From positions 1 through 40,384 of the forward strand of contig JAUYEI010000036.1 in the NCBI GenBank assembly GCA_030691385.1: 40,384 nt of DNA. Direction: 5' to 3'. The notes beneath the pieces were generated by a model. That model saw only the letters and a list, made by a program, of their open reading frames with translations, was not told the DNA's origin and ran no database searches. The stretch comes from Azonexus sp. (GTDB taxonomy: Bacteria > Pseudomonadota > Gammaproteobacteria > Burkholderiales > Rhodocyclaceae). A program made the translations under genes and the position numbers. The first letter of the stretch is position 1. Each line of letters starts with the position of its first letter. Positions 18,701-27,030 of the stretch are shown here, in pieces.

Positions 18701-19774
18701 TCAGGAAAGGCGTTCCGGCAAGACATCGCGGAGCAGTATGGCAGCGTCGCGGATCATCTTTTCGGTGGTCGCCCAATCGACGCAGCCATCGGTGACCGAG
18801 CAGCCATACTTGAGCTGGCTGAGGTCGGCCGGAATCGACTGGTTGCCGGCTTCGATGTTGGATTCGATCATCACGCCGAGCAGCGATTGGTTGCCGAGGC
18901 GGACCTGATTGACGATGTCGGCCATGACCAGCGGTTGCAGTTCGGGCTTCTTGAAACTGTTGGCGTGCGAGCAGTCGACAACGATGTTGTGCGGCAGCTT
19001 GGCCTTGTCCAGCACCTGTTCGACCATGGCGATGGAAACGGTATCGTAGTTCGGGCGGCCATCACCGCCGCGCAGCACGATGTGGCCGTAGCCGTTGCCC
19101 TTGGTGCGGACGACGGCGACACGGCCATGGTTGGTCAGGCCGAGGAAGGAGTGTGGCTTGGAGGCGGAGAGGATGGCGTTGACGGCGACACCTAGGTCGC
19201 CGCTGGTGCCGTTCTTGAAGCCGACCGGGGTGGACAGGCCCGATGACATTTCACGGTGGGTCTGCGATTCGGTGGTACGGGCGCCGATGGCGGTCCACGT
19301 GATGAGGTCGCCGTAGTATTGCGGCGCGTTCGGGTCGAGCGCCTCGGTGCCGGTCGGCATGCCGATTTCGGCAACCTGGAGCAGGAATTCGCGGGCCTTG
19401 GCCATGCCGATATCGATGCGGAAGCTGTCGTCCATGAACGGGTCGTTGATGTAGCCCTTCCAGCCGACCGTGGTGCGCGGTTTTTCGAAATAGACGCGCA
19501 TGATCAGTTGCAGTGTATCGCCGACTTCTTCGGAGAGCTTTTTCAGGCGACGGGCGTAGTCGAGGCCGGCCACCGGGTCGTGAATGGAGCAGGGGCCAAC
19601 CACCACGAACAGGCGATGGTCCTTGCGATCGAGGATATTGCGCAGCAAATGCCGGCCATGGGTGACCGTCCTGGCGGCTTTCTCGGAAAGCGGCAGGCCG
19701 GCGTGGATTTCTTCCGGCGTCGGCATTTCGTCGAAGGCGGTGACGTTGATGTTGTCGATGTGGTGTGTGGTCAT
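18701..19774 (-). CDS. aroG: 3-deoxy-7-phosphoheptulonate (DAHP) synthase, class I
   Basis: This 357-residue enzyme condenses phosphoenolpyruvate and erythrose 4-phosphate, the entry to aromatic amino acid synthesis. Signatures include VVVGPCSIHDP, MRVYFEKPRTTVGWKGYINDP, KNGTSGD, and VDCSHANSFK. It is of the AroF/AroG/AroH type; which feedback amino acid it senses cannot be read safely, so the symbol is approximate. It begins one base after the mfd stop, so the two are probably cotranscribed although their functions are unrelated. Confidence 0.95.
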   Translation of the reverse strand: MTTHHIDNINVTAFDEMPTPEEIHAGLPLSEKAARTVTHGRHLLRNILDRKDHRLFVVVGPCSIHDPVAGLDYARRLKKLSEEVGDTLQLIMRVYFEKPRTTVGWKGYINDPFMDDSFRIDIGMAKAREFLLQVAEIGMPTGTEALDPNAPQYYGDLITWTAIGARTTESQTHREMSSGLSTPVGFKNGTSGDLGVAVNAILSASKPHSFLGLTNHGRVAVVRTKGNGYGHIVLRGGDGRPNYDTVSIAMVEQVLDKAKLPHNIVVDCSHANSFKKPELQPLVMADIVNQVRLGNQSLLGVMIESNIEAGNQSIPADLSQLKYGCSVTDGCVDWATTEKMIRDAAILLRDVLPERLS

Positions 19775-19775
19775 G

Positions 19776-22700
19776 TCAGTTGCTCAGCTGGCGAATCATG
19801 TCTTTGACTGCGACGACCTTGTCGTTCAAGGTCGGGCAGTGGCGTAAAAGGGAAATTTTATCCTGTCCTGCCAGCTTATAGCTGTGGTCTTTTTGAATCA
19901 AATTGATAATCTTGATCGGCTCGATAGGCGCCAGGCGAGCGAATTCCGGGCTGAACTGCAGGGTGATCTGGTCGTTGGTGGCGTCCAGTTTCTGGATACA
20001 CAGTGGCTTGACCAGCAGGCGCAGGCGGTGCGTGGCGAGCAGCGATTGCGCTTGCAGCGGCAGTTCGCCGAAGCGGTCGACCAGTTCTTCCTGCAGCGTA
20101 TCGATTTCTTCGGCGCTTTCGCCGTTGGCCAGGCGCTTGTAGAGGGTCAGACGTTCGTGCACATCGGGGCAGTAAGCATCGGGCAGCAGGGCCGGGGTAC
20201 GCAGGTTGATCTCAATGCCGATACCCAGCGGCTGGGTCAGATCGCCCGCGGCCAGATGCTTGCCCTGCTTGAGGGCGGCGACGGCACGGTTGAGCATGTC
20301 GGCGTACATGTTGAAACCGACTTCCTGCATTTCGCCGGACTGGTTGTCGCCCAGTACTTCGCCGGCACCGCGGATTTCGAGGTCGTGCATGGCGAGGAAG
20401 AAGCCGGAGCCGAGTTCTTCCATGGCCTGGATGGCTTCAAGACGCATCCTGGCCTGCTTGGTCAGCGCCTTGTCGTCCTGGACGAGCAGATAGGCGTAGG
20501 CCTGGTGGTGCGAGCGGCCGACCCGTCCGCGCAACTGGTGCAACTGGGCGAGACCGAATTTCTCGGAACGGTTGATCAGGATGGTGTTGGCGTGCGGGTT
20601 GTCGATGCCGGTTTCGATGATGGTCGTGCATAGCAGCACATTGGCGCGCTGGCCGGTGAAGTCGCGCATGACGCGCTCCAGTTCGCGTTCGTTCATCTGG
20701 CCGTGGCCGATGACGATGCGCGCTTCCGGCACCAGCTTGGCCAGTTTTTCCTGCATGTTGTTGATGGTGTCGACCTCGTTATGCAGGAAGTACACCTGTC
20801 CGCCGCGCTTGAGTTCGCGCAGGACGGCCTCGCGGATGATGCCGTCAGAGAAATTGCTGACGAAGGTCTTGATGGCCAGGCGCTTCTGCGGCGCGGTGGC
20901 GATCACCGAGAAGTCGCGCAGGCCTTCCATCGACATCGCCAACGTACGCGGGATGGGCGTTGCGGTCAGGGTCAGGACATCGACCTCGGCGCGCATTGAC
21001 TTCAGCGTTTCCTTCTGGCGCACGCCGAAACGATGCTCCTCATCGATGACGACGAGGCCGAGGCGCTTGAACTTGACGTCCTTGCCGATCAGCTTGTGCG
21101 TACCGATGATGATGTCGATCTTGCCTTCGGCCAGTTCCTGCAAGGCTTGCGCCGATTCCTTGGCGGTCTTGAAGCGGGAGATTTCGGCAATCTTGACCGG
21201 CCAGTCGGCGAAGCGGTCGGCGAAGGTCTGGTAATGCTGTTCGCAGAGCAGGGTGGTCGGGCACAGGACAGCGACCTGCTTGCCGCCGGCCACCGCGCAG
21301 AAGGCGGCACGCAGGGCGACTTCGGTCTTGCCGAAGCCGACGTCGCCGCACACCAGGCGGTCCATCGGCTTGCCGGAACGCATGTCGTCGATGACGGCGG
21401 CGATGGCGGTTGCCTGATCGTTGGTTTCCTCGAAGCCGAAACCATCGGCAAAGGCTTCGTAATCGGTTTCCTTGAAATCGAAGGCGTGACCCTCGCGGGC
21501 GGCGCGGGCGGCGTAGAGGGCGAGCAGTTCGGCAGCGGTGTCGTGCGCCTGCTCGGCGGCCTTGCGCTTGGCTTTTTCCCACTGGCCGGAACCGAGGGTG
21601 TGCAGCGGGGCGCTTTCCGGATCGGCGCCGGAATAACGCGAAATGACGTGCAACTGGGCGACCGGGACGAAGAGCTTGGCCTCGTTGGCGTAATGCAGCT
21701 CGAGGAATTCCTGCTCGCCGAGGCCAAGGTCCATGCGGACCAGGCCCTGATAACGGCCGATGCCATGGCTTTCATGGACGACCGGATCGCCGACCTTGAG
21801 TTCGGTGAGATCCTTGAGCCAGTTGTCGAAGGTGGCTTTCTTGGCCGCTTCGCGCCGGGTGCGGCGCGGACTGCCGGCGAAAAGCTCGGTCTCGGTGATG
21901 AATGCGAGTTTTTCGAGGGCAAAACCGGCCTGCAAGGGGCCGATGCCAAGGGCCAGTTGTGCCTTGCCGCTCAGGAATGTCGGCAGATTGGGGCTGGCTT
22001 CGGGTTTCAGGCCATGTTCGGCAAACATCGCGGTCAGTGTTTCGCGCCGGCCGGCGGTTTCGGCCAGGAGCAGCACGCGGCCCTTGAAACTGGCCAGGTG
22101 GTTTTTAAGCGCGCCCAGCGGGTCTTCGCTGCGGCGGTCGACGGCAATGGTGGGCAAAAAACTCGCTCCTCCCCCTTCAAGGGGGAGGCTGGGAGGGGTA
22201 TGGGTTAGGGCAGCATCACCGTGCCCGGCAACCCCTCCCCTCCCTGGCCCTCCCCTTGTCCCAAGGGATACCGTCCCTGCGGGACATAAAGGGTAGGGTA
22301 AATTCAGTCGACCGTAGGATTTGGCCGCCGTGAAGAAGGCTTCGTCCGACAGGAAGAGTTCATCGGGCGGCAGCAGTGGCCTGGCCTTGTCGCCCTGGAG
22401 CAGGTTGTAGCGCGAGCGGGTGTCGTTCCAGAAAGCGGCGATGGCGGCCGGCGCATCGCCGTGGGTGACGAAGACGGCGTCCTTGGGCAGGTAGTCGAAG
22501 ATGCTTGCCGTTTCGTCGAAGAACAGCGGCAGGTAGTACTCGATGCCGGCGCTGGCGATGCCGGTCGAGATGTCTTTGTAGATGCCGGACTTGGCCGGGT
22601 CGCCTTCGAAGCGTTCGCGGAAGCACTGGCGGAAATGGGTGCGGCCCTTGTCGTCCATCGGAAATTCGCGGGCCGGCAGGAGGCGGACTTCGGGCACCGG

Positions 22701-23327
22701 GTAGACGGTGCGCTGGGTGTCGACGTCGAAAGTCTTGATGCTCTCGATTTCATCGTCGAAGAGGTCGAGCCGGTAGGGCAGTTGCGAGCCCATCGGGAAG
22801 ATGTCGATCAGTCCGCCGCGAATCGAATATTCGCCGGGCGAAACGACCTGCGTGACGTGGGCGTAGCCGGCCAGCGTGACCTGGCTGCGAAACTTCTCGG
22901 TGTCGAGTTTTTGACCCTTCTTGAAGGCGAAGGTATAGGCGGCCAGGAAAGCCGGCGGCGCCAGCCGGTAGACGGCTGTCGAGGCCGGCACGAGCAGGAT
23001 GTCGATTTCGCCCTGGGTAGCGGCCCACAGGGTGGCCAGGCGCTCGGAAACGAGATCCTGATGCGGCGAGAAATGGTCGTAGGGCAGCGTTTCCCAGTCC
23101 GGTAGCTGGCGGACGCGAAGGGTCGGCCCGAACCACGGAATTTCATCGAGCAGCCGCTGGGCATCCGCTGCGCTGGCGGTAACGACGGCGAGCAGCTTGC
23201 CAGGATTGCGCCCGGCGATTTCAGCCAGCGCCAGGGCGTCAGCCGAACCGGCCAACAGCGGCAGGTCGATGCGGTTGCCCGCCTTGGGCAGGGCGGGAAG
23301 GGAAAGCAGGGGCTGGGGAGCGGACAC
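19776..23327 (-). CDS. mfd: Transcription-repair coupling factor Mfd, with an internal repeat insertion
   Basis: The 1183-residue protein removes RNA polymerase stalled at DNA lesions and recruits UvrA. The UvrB-like N-terminal module (WETLPYDHFSPHQDLVSERL; GGLIDIFPMGS) is followed by the RNA polymerase-interacting domain (VGDPVVHESHGIGRYQGL) and the RecG-like translocase: VCGDVGFGKTEVALRAA (Walker A), VIDEEHRFGVRQKE (Walker B) and the TRG-like QLHQLRGRVGRSHH. Residues 344-389 (bases 22161-22298) are an extra proline- and glycine-rich segment encoded by a hairpin-rich repeat, near the boundary after the UvrB-like module. Without it the length is about 1137, close to usual. A TATAAT at 23357-23362 may be its -10 box; the -35 is weak. 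Confidence 0.96.
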   Translation of the reverse strand: MSAPQPLLSLPALPKAGNRIDLPLLAGSADALALAEIAGRNPGKLLAVVTASAADAQRLLDEIPWFGPTLRVRQLPDWETLPYDHFSPHQDLVSERLATLWAATQGEIDILLVPASTAVYRLAPPAFLAAYTFAFKKGQKLDTEKFRSQVTLAGYAHVTQVVSPGEYSIRGGLIDIFPMGSQLPYRLDLFDDEIESIKTFDVDTQRTVYPVPEVRLLPAREFPMDDKGRTHFRQCFRERFEGDPAKSGIYKDISTGIASAGIEYYLPLFFDETASIFDYLPKDAVFVTHGDAPAAIAAFWNDTRSRYNLLQGDKARPLLPPDELFLSDEAFFTAAKSYGRLNLPYPLCPAGTVSLGTRGGPGRGGVAGHGDAALTHTPPSLPLEGGGASFLPTIAVDRRSEDPLGALKNHLASFKGRVLLLAETAGRRETLTAMFAEHGLKPEASPNLPTFLSGKAQLALGIGPLQAGFALEKLAFITETELFAGSPRRTRREAAKKATFDNWLKDLTELKVGDPVVHESHGIGRYQGLVRMDLGLGEQEFLELHYANEAKLFVPVAQLHVISRYSGADPESAPLHTLGSGQWEKAKRKAAEQAHDTAAELLALYAARAAREGHAFDFKETDYEAFADGFGFEETNDQATAIAAVIDDMRSGKPMDRLVCGDVGFGKTEVALRAAFCAVAGGKQVAVLCPTTLLCEQHYQTFADRFADWPVKIAEISRFKTAKESAQALQELAEGKIDIIIGTHKLIGKDVKFKRLGLVVIDEEHRFGVRQKETLKSMRAEVDVLTLTATPIPRTLAMSMEGLRDFSVIATAPQKRLAIKTFVSNFSDGIIREAVLRELKRGGQVYFLHNEVDTINNMQEKLAKLVPEARIVIGHGQMNERELERVMRDFTGQRANVLLCTTIIETGIDNPHANTILINRSEKFGLAQLHQLRGRVGRSHHQAYAYLLVQDDKALTKQARMRLEAIQAMEELGSGFFLAMHDLEIRGAGEVLGDNQSGEMQEVGFNMYADMLNRAVAALKQGKHLAAGDLTQPLGIGIEINLRTPALLPDAYCPDVHERLTLYKRLANGESAEEIDTLQEELVDRFGELPLQAQSLLATHRLRLLVKPLCIQKLDATNDQITLQFSPEFARLAPIEPIKIINLIQKDHSYKLAGQDKISLLRHCPTLNDKVVAVKDMIRQLSN
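22161..22298 (-). repeat. In-frame palindromic repeat inserted in mfd
   Basis: This 138-base segment (46 codons) contains a perfect 10-bp inverted repeat with a one-base loop (22168-22188, arms CCTCCCCCTT/AAGGGGGAGG), CCCTTG-TCC-CAAGGG (22253-22267) and GTCCC-TGC-GGGAC just beyond. Its base composition (C/G runs) differs from the rest of mfd. The length is a multiple of three and the coding frame has no stop, so Mfd stays intact. It resembles dispersed repeats found inside genes of other bacteria. Confidence 0.75.
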
Positions 23328-23713
23328 TCGGGGGAAGGCAGCGTTTCGGGGCAGGAATTATAGCGTTATACGCCCCGGCGATTTCGTGGCGGCGCTTGTA
23401 TTCATCCACTCCTTGAATGCAATGACGATGCGATAATTCCATGTGAATTGACGGTTGTCGCTGCGACGTTTTTTCCCTGACGCCTGTTGAGCCTTGAAAC
23501 CTCGGTTGACCGCTTATCCAGCCTTGACCAGCCGCATGAATACGGGCCTTTGTGTCTTCGATGCCATTGACCCGTTGAGTGGCAGCGCTACGCGGTCGTT
23601 GGCACGTCCAACCGAGGTTTCAAGGTTCAACCTGGGGCTGGACTGCGGCAAGGCGTGGCTCGACAGGTCACCTCGTGCCGGGATACCGAATGCCAATGCA
23701 CTGGCGATTGAGC
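23328..23713. other. Non-coding region between mfd and a small Cys-rich gene
   Basis: No convincing gene is seen; open frames here overlap the repeat and have no family-like sequence. It holds the probable mfd promoter region at its left end and the 134-bp inverted-repeat element in its middle. Confidence 0.6.
23492..23625. repeat. 134-bp element bounded by 17-bp perfect inverted repeats
   Basis: CCTTGAAACCTCGGTTG (23492-23508) faces its exact reverse complement at 23609-23625. With one mismatch the match extends outward to 23 bases (GTTGA before each arm). The 100-base interior has no gene. The left arm continues into CGGTTGACCG (23503-23512), the core of the other dispersed repeat family, in reverse orientation. 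A near copy of the arm lies at 33327-33343. It looks like a small non-autonomous element. Confidence 0.75.
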
Positions 23714-23914
23714 TCAGTTTTTCTGGCGCGGCGCCAGGAATTCCAGACTGGCTTCTTCGCTGAGGCCGCTGGATTCGGTGAAATAACCGCACAGCGGGCA
23801 TTTGAAGCCGGGCGGGCAGTCGTGTTCGCGGGCGCATTCGGCCTGGGTTTCATCGGTCAGGACCATTTGCCGGACGGCTTCGCAGCGGGCGAGGGGGGCG
23901 TCGAAGATGGACAT
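23714..23914 (-). CDS. Small Cys-rich, probably zinc-binding protein
   Basis: The 66-residue protein has cysteines at 11, 27, 33, 39 and 42; CPPGFKCPLCGYFTE resembles a zinc-ribbon knuckle. There is no signal peptide, so it is probably cytoplasmic. GGAG lies seven bases before the ATG, and the C-terminus ends normally (LEFLAPRQKN), supporting a real gene. The function is unknown; small single-ribbon proteins of this type can bind nucleic acid or act as partners of larger enzymes. It stands alone between two repeat-bearing regions and is probably transcribed separately from the operon behind it. Confidence 0.75.
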   Translation of the reverse strand: MSIFDAPLARCEAVRQMVLTDETQAECAREHDCPPGFKCPLCGYFTESSGLSEEASLEFLAPRQKN

Positions 23915-23988
23915 TGGAGTCTCCTGAATAGTTGTTTACATACTCAGTCTAGTCGGGATGCGGTCAATTGCCATGACCGTCACAAATC

Positions 23989-24024
23989 CCACGGTCAACC
24001 GGAAAAAAGGCCCAAAAACCAAAT
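23989..24024 (+). repeat. Dispersed CGGTCAACCG repeat, copy B
   Basis: The core CGGTCAACCG lies at 23992-24001, followed by a run of A, then GGCCCAAAAACCAAAT and GGCAGCGGG as in copy A. On the minus strand it supplies the last codons (IWFLGLFSG) and stop of the hydrolase gene. Confidence 0.75.
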
Positions 24025-24588
24025 GGCAGCGGGGGCGGCGGGGTCTTCACCGATGCCTACGACCTGCATGCTGTGCACGCAGCCAAGGTGCGATGTCGCA
24101 CGCTGGTGGGCCGTTTTGCCGATGAGGTCGTCGGCGTCGATGAGCATGAGCAGTGGGGCGACCAGCAGGTCGAGGGCCTGCACTCCGGCCCGGTCGATCA
24201 GGCCGCCGTGGCAGGCGACGGCCTTGACCAGTGTATCGCGTTGGGCGGCGGCACGGATGGCGGCCGGGGCGACGTCGCCGCTGGTGAAAATGGCAAGCGG
24301 GAGTTTTTCCATATCGCCGTCGTTGCGGGTCATGTCGAGGATGTCGATCAGGCGCTGAGTCAGACGTGGTACGTTTTGCGTGGCATCGGCAAATTGCATC
24401 TCCTGGGTAGTCAGCAACTCCATGCACAAGGTGGCGCAGCCGAACTCGGCAAAACATGACGAAATGGCTGTGTCGTCCGTCGCATGATGGGCACGGGCGA
24501 TCAGGATCAGGCCGCGCGGGGTGTCGGGCAGTTCAAGCTCGCCGTGCAATGAGCCGTGCGGGGTTTGCAGGGTGATGTAGCGGTTCAT
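23995..24588 (-). CDS. Alpha/beta hydrolase-like protein with a repeat-derived C-terminus
   Basis: The 197-residue protein resembles the short dienelactone-hydrolase-like family: a HGSLHGELELPDTPRGLILIARAHHATDD start, FTSGDVAPAAI in place of the nucleophile elbow region, and VACHGGLIDRAG further on. The canonical G-x-S-x-G is not clear (FTSGD is the nearest), so activity is uncertain. The family normally continues after the VAPLLMLIDADD strand with a histidine-bearing end; here the sequence runs into repeat copy B and stops after IWFLGLFSG, so the catalytic histidine may be lost. It overlaps the radical SAM gene by four bases and is the last gene of the Memo/AMMECR1 operon. Confidence 0.75.
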   Translation of the reverse strand: MNRYITLQTPHGSLHGELELPDTPRGLILIARAHHATDDTAISSCFAEFGCATLCMELLTTQEMQFADATQNVPRLTQRLIDILDMTRNDGDMEKLPLAIFTSGDVAPAAIRAAAQRDTLVKAVACHGGLIDRAGVQALDLLVAPLLMLIDADDLIGKTAHQRATSHLGCVHSMQVVGIGEDPAAPAAIWFLGLFSG

Positions 24589-25679
24589 GCCGAGAGACGG
24601 ACGGGAATTCGGTTCGGGCCGAAGGCCTTGCCGTCGCGACCGAGCATCTTGCCGAAGCGACCGGCGATGGCGGTCGAGCAGTGTGGGCACTGGCCTTCCG
24701 GGGTCAGGTCGTAGCGCTGGATGTCGTACCAGTCGCGGACGATCAGAGCGGCGTGGCAATTTGGGCAAAACGTGGTGCCACCCTCGGGATCGTGGACGTT
24801 GCCGGTAAATACGTGGTGCAGGCCGGTGTCGAGGGCAATGCGGCGAGCCTGGATGAGCGTTGCCGGCGGCGTCGGCGGGATATCGCCCATTTTCCAGTCG
24901 GGGTGGAAGGCGGAGAGATGCAGTGGCACGTCGGGCCCGAGTTCGCGGGCGACCCAGGTGGCGAGTTCGTTGATCTCCGGCGCGCTGTCGTTCTGGCCTG
25001 GGATGAGCAGGGTGGTGATTTCCAGCCAGCAATCGGTTTCGTGGTGGATGTAGGCCAGGGTGTCGAGCACAGGCTGCAGGTGACCGACGCACAGCTTGTG
25101 ATAGAAACTCTCGGTAAAGGCCTTGAGGTCGACATTGGCGGCATCCATGACGGCGAACAGCTCGCGGGCCGGTTCCGGATGGATGTAGCCAGCGGTAACG
25201 GCAACGTTGCGGATACCCTGCTCGCGGCAGGCGAGCGCGGTATCGATGGCGTATTCGGCGAAGATGACCGGGTCGTTGTAGGTGTAGGCCACGGCGTCGG
25301 CACCGTAGCGGCGGGCGGCAGCGGCGATCATCTGCGGGCTGGCCGTGTCCATCAGGCGGTCCATGTCCTTCGACTTGGAAATGTCCCAGTTCTGGCAGAA
25401 GCGGCAGGCCAGGTTGCAGCCGGCGGTGCCGAAGGACAGGATGCTGCTGCCCGGGTAGAAATGGTTGAGCGGCTTTTTCTCGATGGGGTCGATGCAGAAT
25501 CCCGACGAGCGGCCATAGGTCGTCAATTGCATGGCGCCATTGACCATCTGGCGGACGAAACAGGCACCGCGCTGGCCTTCGTGCAACTGACAGTCGCGTG
25601 GGCAGAGGTCGCACTGGACGCGGCCATCGGGCAGGGCGTGCCACCAGCGGCCGGGGAACAGCGATTCAGGCTGGCTCAT
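24585..25679 (-). CDS. amrS: Radical SAM enzyme of the AmmeMemoRadiSam system
   Basis: The 364-residue protein has the radical SAM motif CNLACRFC (within FGTAGCNLACRFCQNW). An N-terminal Cys set (CDLCPRDCQLHEGQRGACFVR) and a C-terminal Cys pair pattern (CPNCHAAL, CPHCSTA) are typical of the AmrS type, related to pyruvate formate-lyase activating enzymes. GGAGG sits seven bases before the ATG at 25679, which also overlaps the AMMECR1 stop as ATGA; the earlier ATG at 25697 is therefore rejected. The system is conserved in bacteria and archaea and its reaction is not established to my knowledge. AmrB, AmrA and AmrS are encoded consecutively here, which suggests one complex or pathway. Confidence 0.92.
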   Translation of the reverse strand: MSQPESLFPGRWWHALPDGRVQCDLCPRDCQLHEGQRGACFVRQMVNGAMQLTTYGRSSGFCIDPIEKKPLNHFYPGSSILSFGTAGCNLACRFCQNWDISKSKDMDRLMDTASPQMIAAAARRYGADAVAYTYNDPVIFAEYAIDTALACREQGIRNVAVTAGYIHPEPARELFAVMDAANVDLKAFTESFYHKLCVGHLQPVLDTLAYIHHETDCWLEITTLLIPGQNDSAPEINELATWVARELGPDVPLHLSAFHPDWKMGDIPPTPPATLIQARRIALDTGLHHVFTGNVHDPEGGTTFCPNCHAALIVRDWYDIQRYDLTPEGQCPHCSTAIAGRFGKMLGRDGKAFGPNRIPVRLSA

Positions 25680-26224
25680 GGTGCAGCCTCCTTCCATTTT
25701 TTGACGCCGTAGCGTTCGAGACGGACATCCTGTCCCCAGTAATTGGCCGGCAACCCGGCCTTTTGCTTGAGATGGGCCATGAAAACGACCGGGGCGGGCA
25801 GTTGCCCCCAGACTTGTGGCAAGAAAGTCGAACGACGACGGCCCGCAGTGAAGATCACGCCATCGATATTCGGGCGTAGCTGATCCAGAGCGTCGGCCTC
25901 GCTGGTGAACAATATCGGCTCGGCCGGCGTCAGCAGCGAGACTTCGACGCGGGTGACGGGCAACTCGTCGGCCGTCAGCGGCTCGAAACGCGGGTCGCGG
26001 AAGGCCGCAGCCAGGGCATTTTCCTGAACATCGAGAGCCAGCGGTCGCCAGGCTTCGAGGCTGCCGATGCAGCCGCGCAGCTCGCCATGCTGGGTTAGTG
26101 TGACGAAGGTGGCGCCCGGCTGGTGCAATTCCGGGCAGTCATCGGCCGAGCTTTGCTCCTGGCCGAAGTGCCCGGCGATAGCGTTGCGGGCCAGCGTGAG
26201 CAGGATCGCGCCGAGTTCAGGCAT
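25676..26224 (-). CDS. amrA: AMMECR1-domain protein
   Basis: This 182-residue protein matches the AMMECR1 family, named after a human gene of unknown biochemical role. The conserved core LRGCIGSLEAWRPLALDVQENALAAAFRDPRF is present, as are FLPQVWGQLP and NYWGQDVRLERYGVKKW near the end. The start at 26224 overlaps the Memo stop by eight bases; the upstream extension to 26257 is less family-like. It is the middle gene of the Memo/AMMECR1/radical SAM set. Confidence 0.93.
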   Translation of the reverse strand: MPELGAILLTLARNAIAGHFGQEQSSADDCPELHQPGATFVTLTQHGELRGCIGSLEAWRPLALDVQENALAAAFRDPRFEPLTADELPVTRVEVSLLTPAEPILFTSEADALDQLRPNIDGVIFTAGRRRSTFLPQVWGQLPAPVVFMAHLKQKAGLPANYWGQDVRLERYGVKKWKEAAP

Positions 26225-27020
26225 GGTTGCCGGCCTCGCTGAATGAAAAGGCGGCATAGCCGACGACGCGCCCTTTGTCGCCCGCCGTGTCGCCGGAATT
26301 GCACAGGCCGAGCAGCGTTGGTATCAGGCCACGCCGGCTGGTGGCGAGCAGCAGACCGTTGATCGGGTAGGCGCCACAGGCCTGTTCGGGATGGATGCGG
26401 GTGTCGAACTGGGCGATATGCCGGCAGGTGTCGCTATCGACCTGCTGGGCGGTGGCGTAGGGCAGGAAATGCGAGAGGTCGGAGCTGACGACGATCAGTG
26501 TTTCCGGCCCACCCCACAGCCGGTCGAGGACTTCGGCCACGGCCTCCGGCGTGGCATGGCCGACGGCCAGAGGGACCAGCGTGAAATGCTCCAGCACGCG
26601 CTGCAGGAAAGGCAGGTGCACCTCGAGCGAATGCTCGAAGGCATGGACGTGGTCGCTGAAAACGATCTGCGGCAGGTCGGCGATGGCGGCGATGGCCTGG
26701 GCGTCGAGCCGGATCGGGCCGAGCGGGGTCGAAAACACGTCGGCTTCGGGCAGCGCGATGCCATCGACGGCAATGCGGTGCGTCGGACCGAGCAGGATGA
26801 CGCGGCGGATGGTTTTTGCCCATGGCGCCAGCGCGGCGTAGGCCGTGGCCGCTGTCGAACCCGAATAGACGTAGCCGGCATGCGGCACGATCAGGGCCTT
26901 GGGCTGGATGCCGGAGACGGGTTCGGCCTCGGCGAGCAGTTGGTCGACGGTTCTTGACAGTGTGGCCGGATCGCCGGGGTAGAAGGCGCCGGCGACGGCG
27001 GGAGGACGGGTGTTGAGCAT
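26217..27020 (-). CDS. amrB: MEMO1-family protein
   Basis: The 267-residue protein belongs to the Memo family, structurally related to class III extradiol dioxygenases. Metal-site type motifs are visible: PRPPAVAGAFYPGDP-like start, VPHAGYVYSGSTAATAY, DHVHAFEHSLEVHLPFLQ and VSSDLSHFLPY. Human MEMO1 has been linked to redox and metal handling; the bacterial role is open. AGGAGACG precedes the ATG well. It heads the operon amrB-amrA-amrS-hydrolase, and the DUF4010 gene lies ten bases upstream on the same strand, so it may join that transcript. Confidence 0.93.
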   Translation of the reverse strand: MLNTRPPAVAGAFYPGDPATLSRTVDQLLAEAEPVSGIQPKALIVPHAGYVYSGSTAATAYAALAPWAKTIRRVILLGPTHRIAVDGIALPEADVFSTPLGPIRLDAQAIAAIADLPQIVFSDHVHAFEHSLEVHLPFLQRVLEHFTLVPLAVGHATPEAVAEVLDRLWGGPETLIVVSSDLSHFLPYATAQQVDSDTCRHIAQFDTRIHPEQACGAYPINGLLLATSRRGLIPTLLGLCNSGDTAGDKGRVVGYAAFSFSEAGNHA

Positions 27021-27030
27021 GTTCGTCTCC

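Noticed and set aside
21033..22208. 391-codon plus-strand frame opposite mfd
   Set aside because: Antisense shadow; the mfd frame holds all the helicase motifs.
18639..23453. 14-base identity CATGTGAATTGACG at 18639 and 23440
   Set aside because: A few shared 14-mers are expected by chance in 40 kb, and the flanks differ.
24681..25712. Long plus-strand frame opposite amrS
   Set aside because: Antisense to a clear radical SAM enzyme with intact motifs; no start context or domain.
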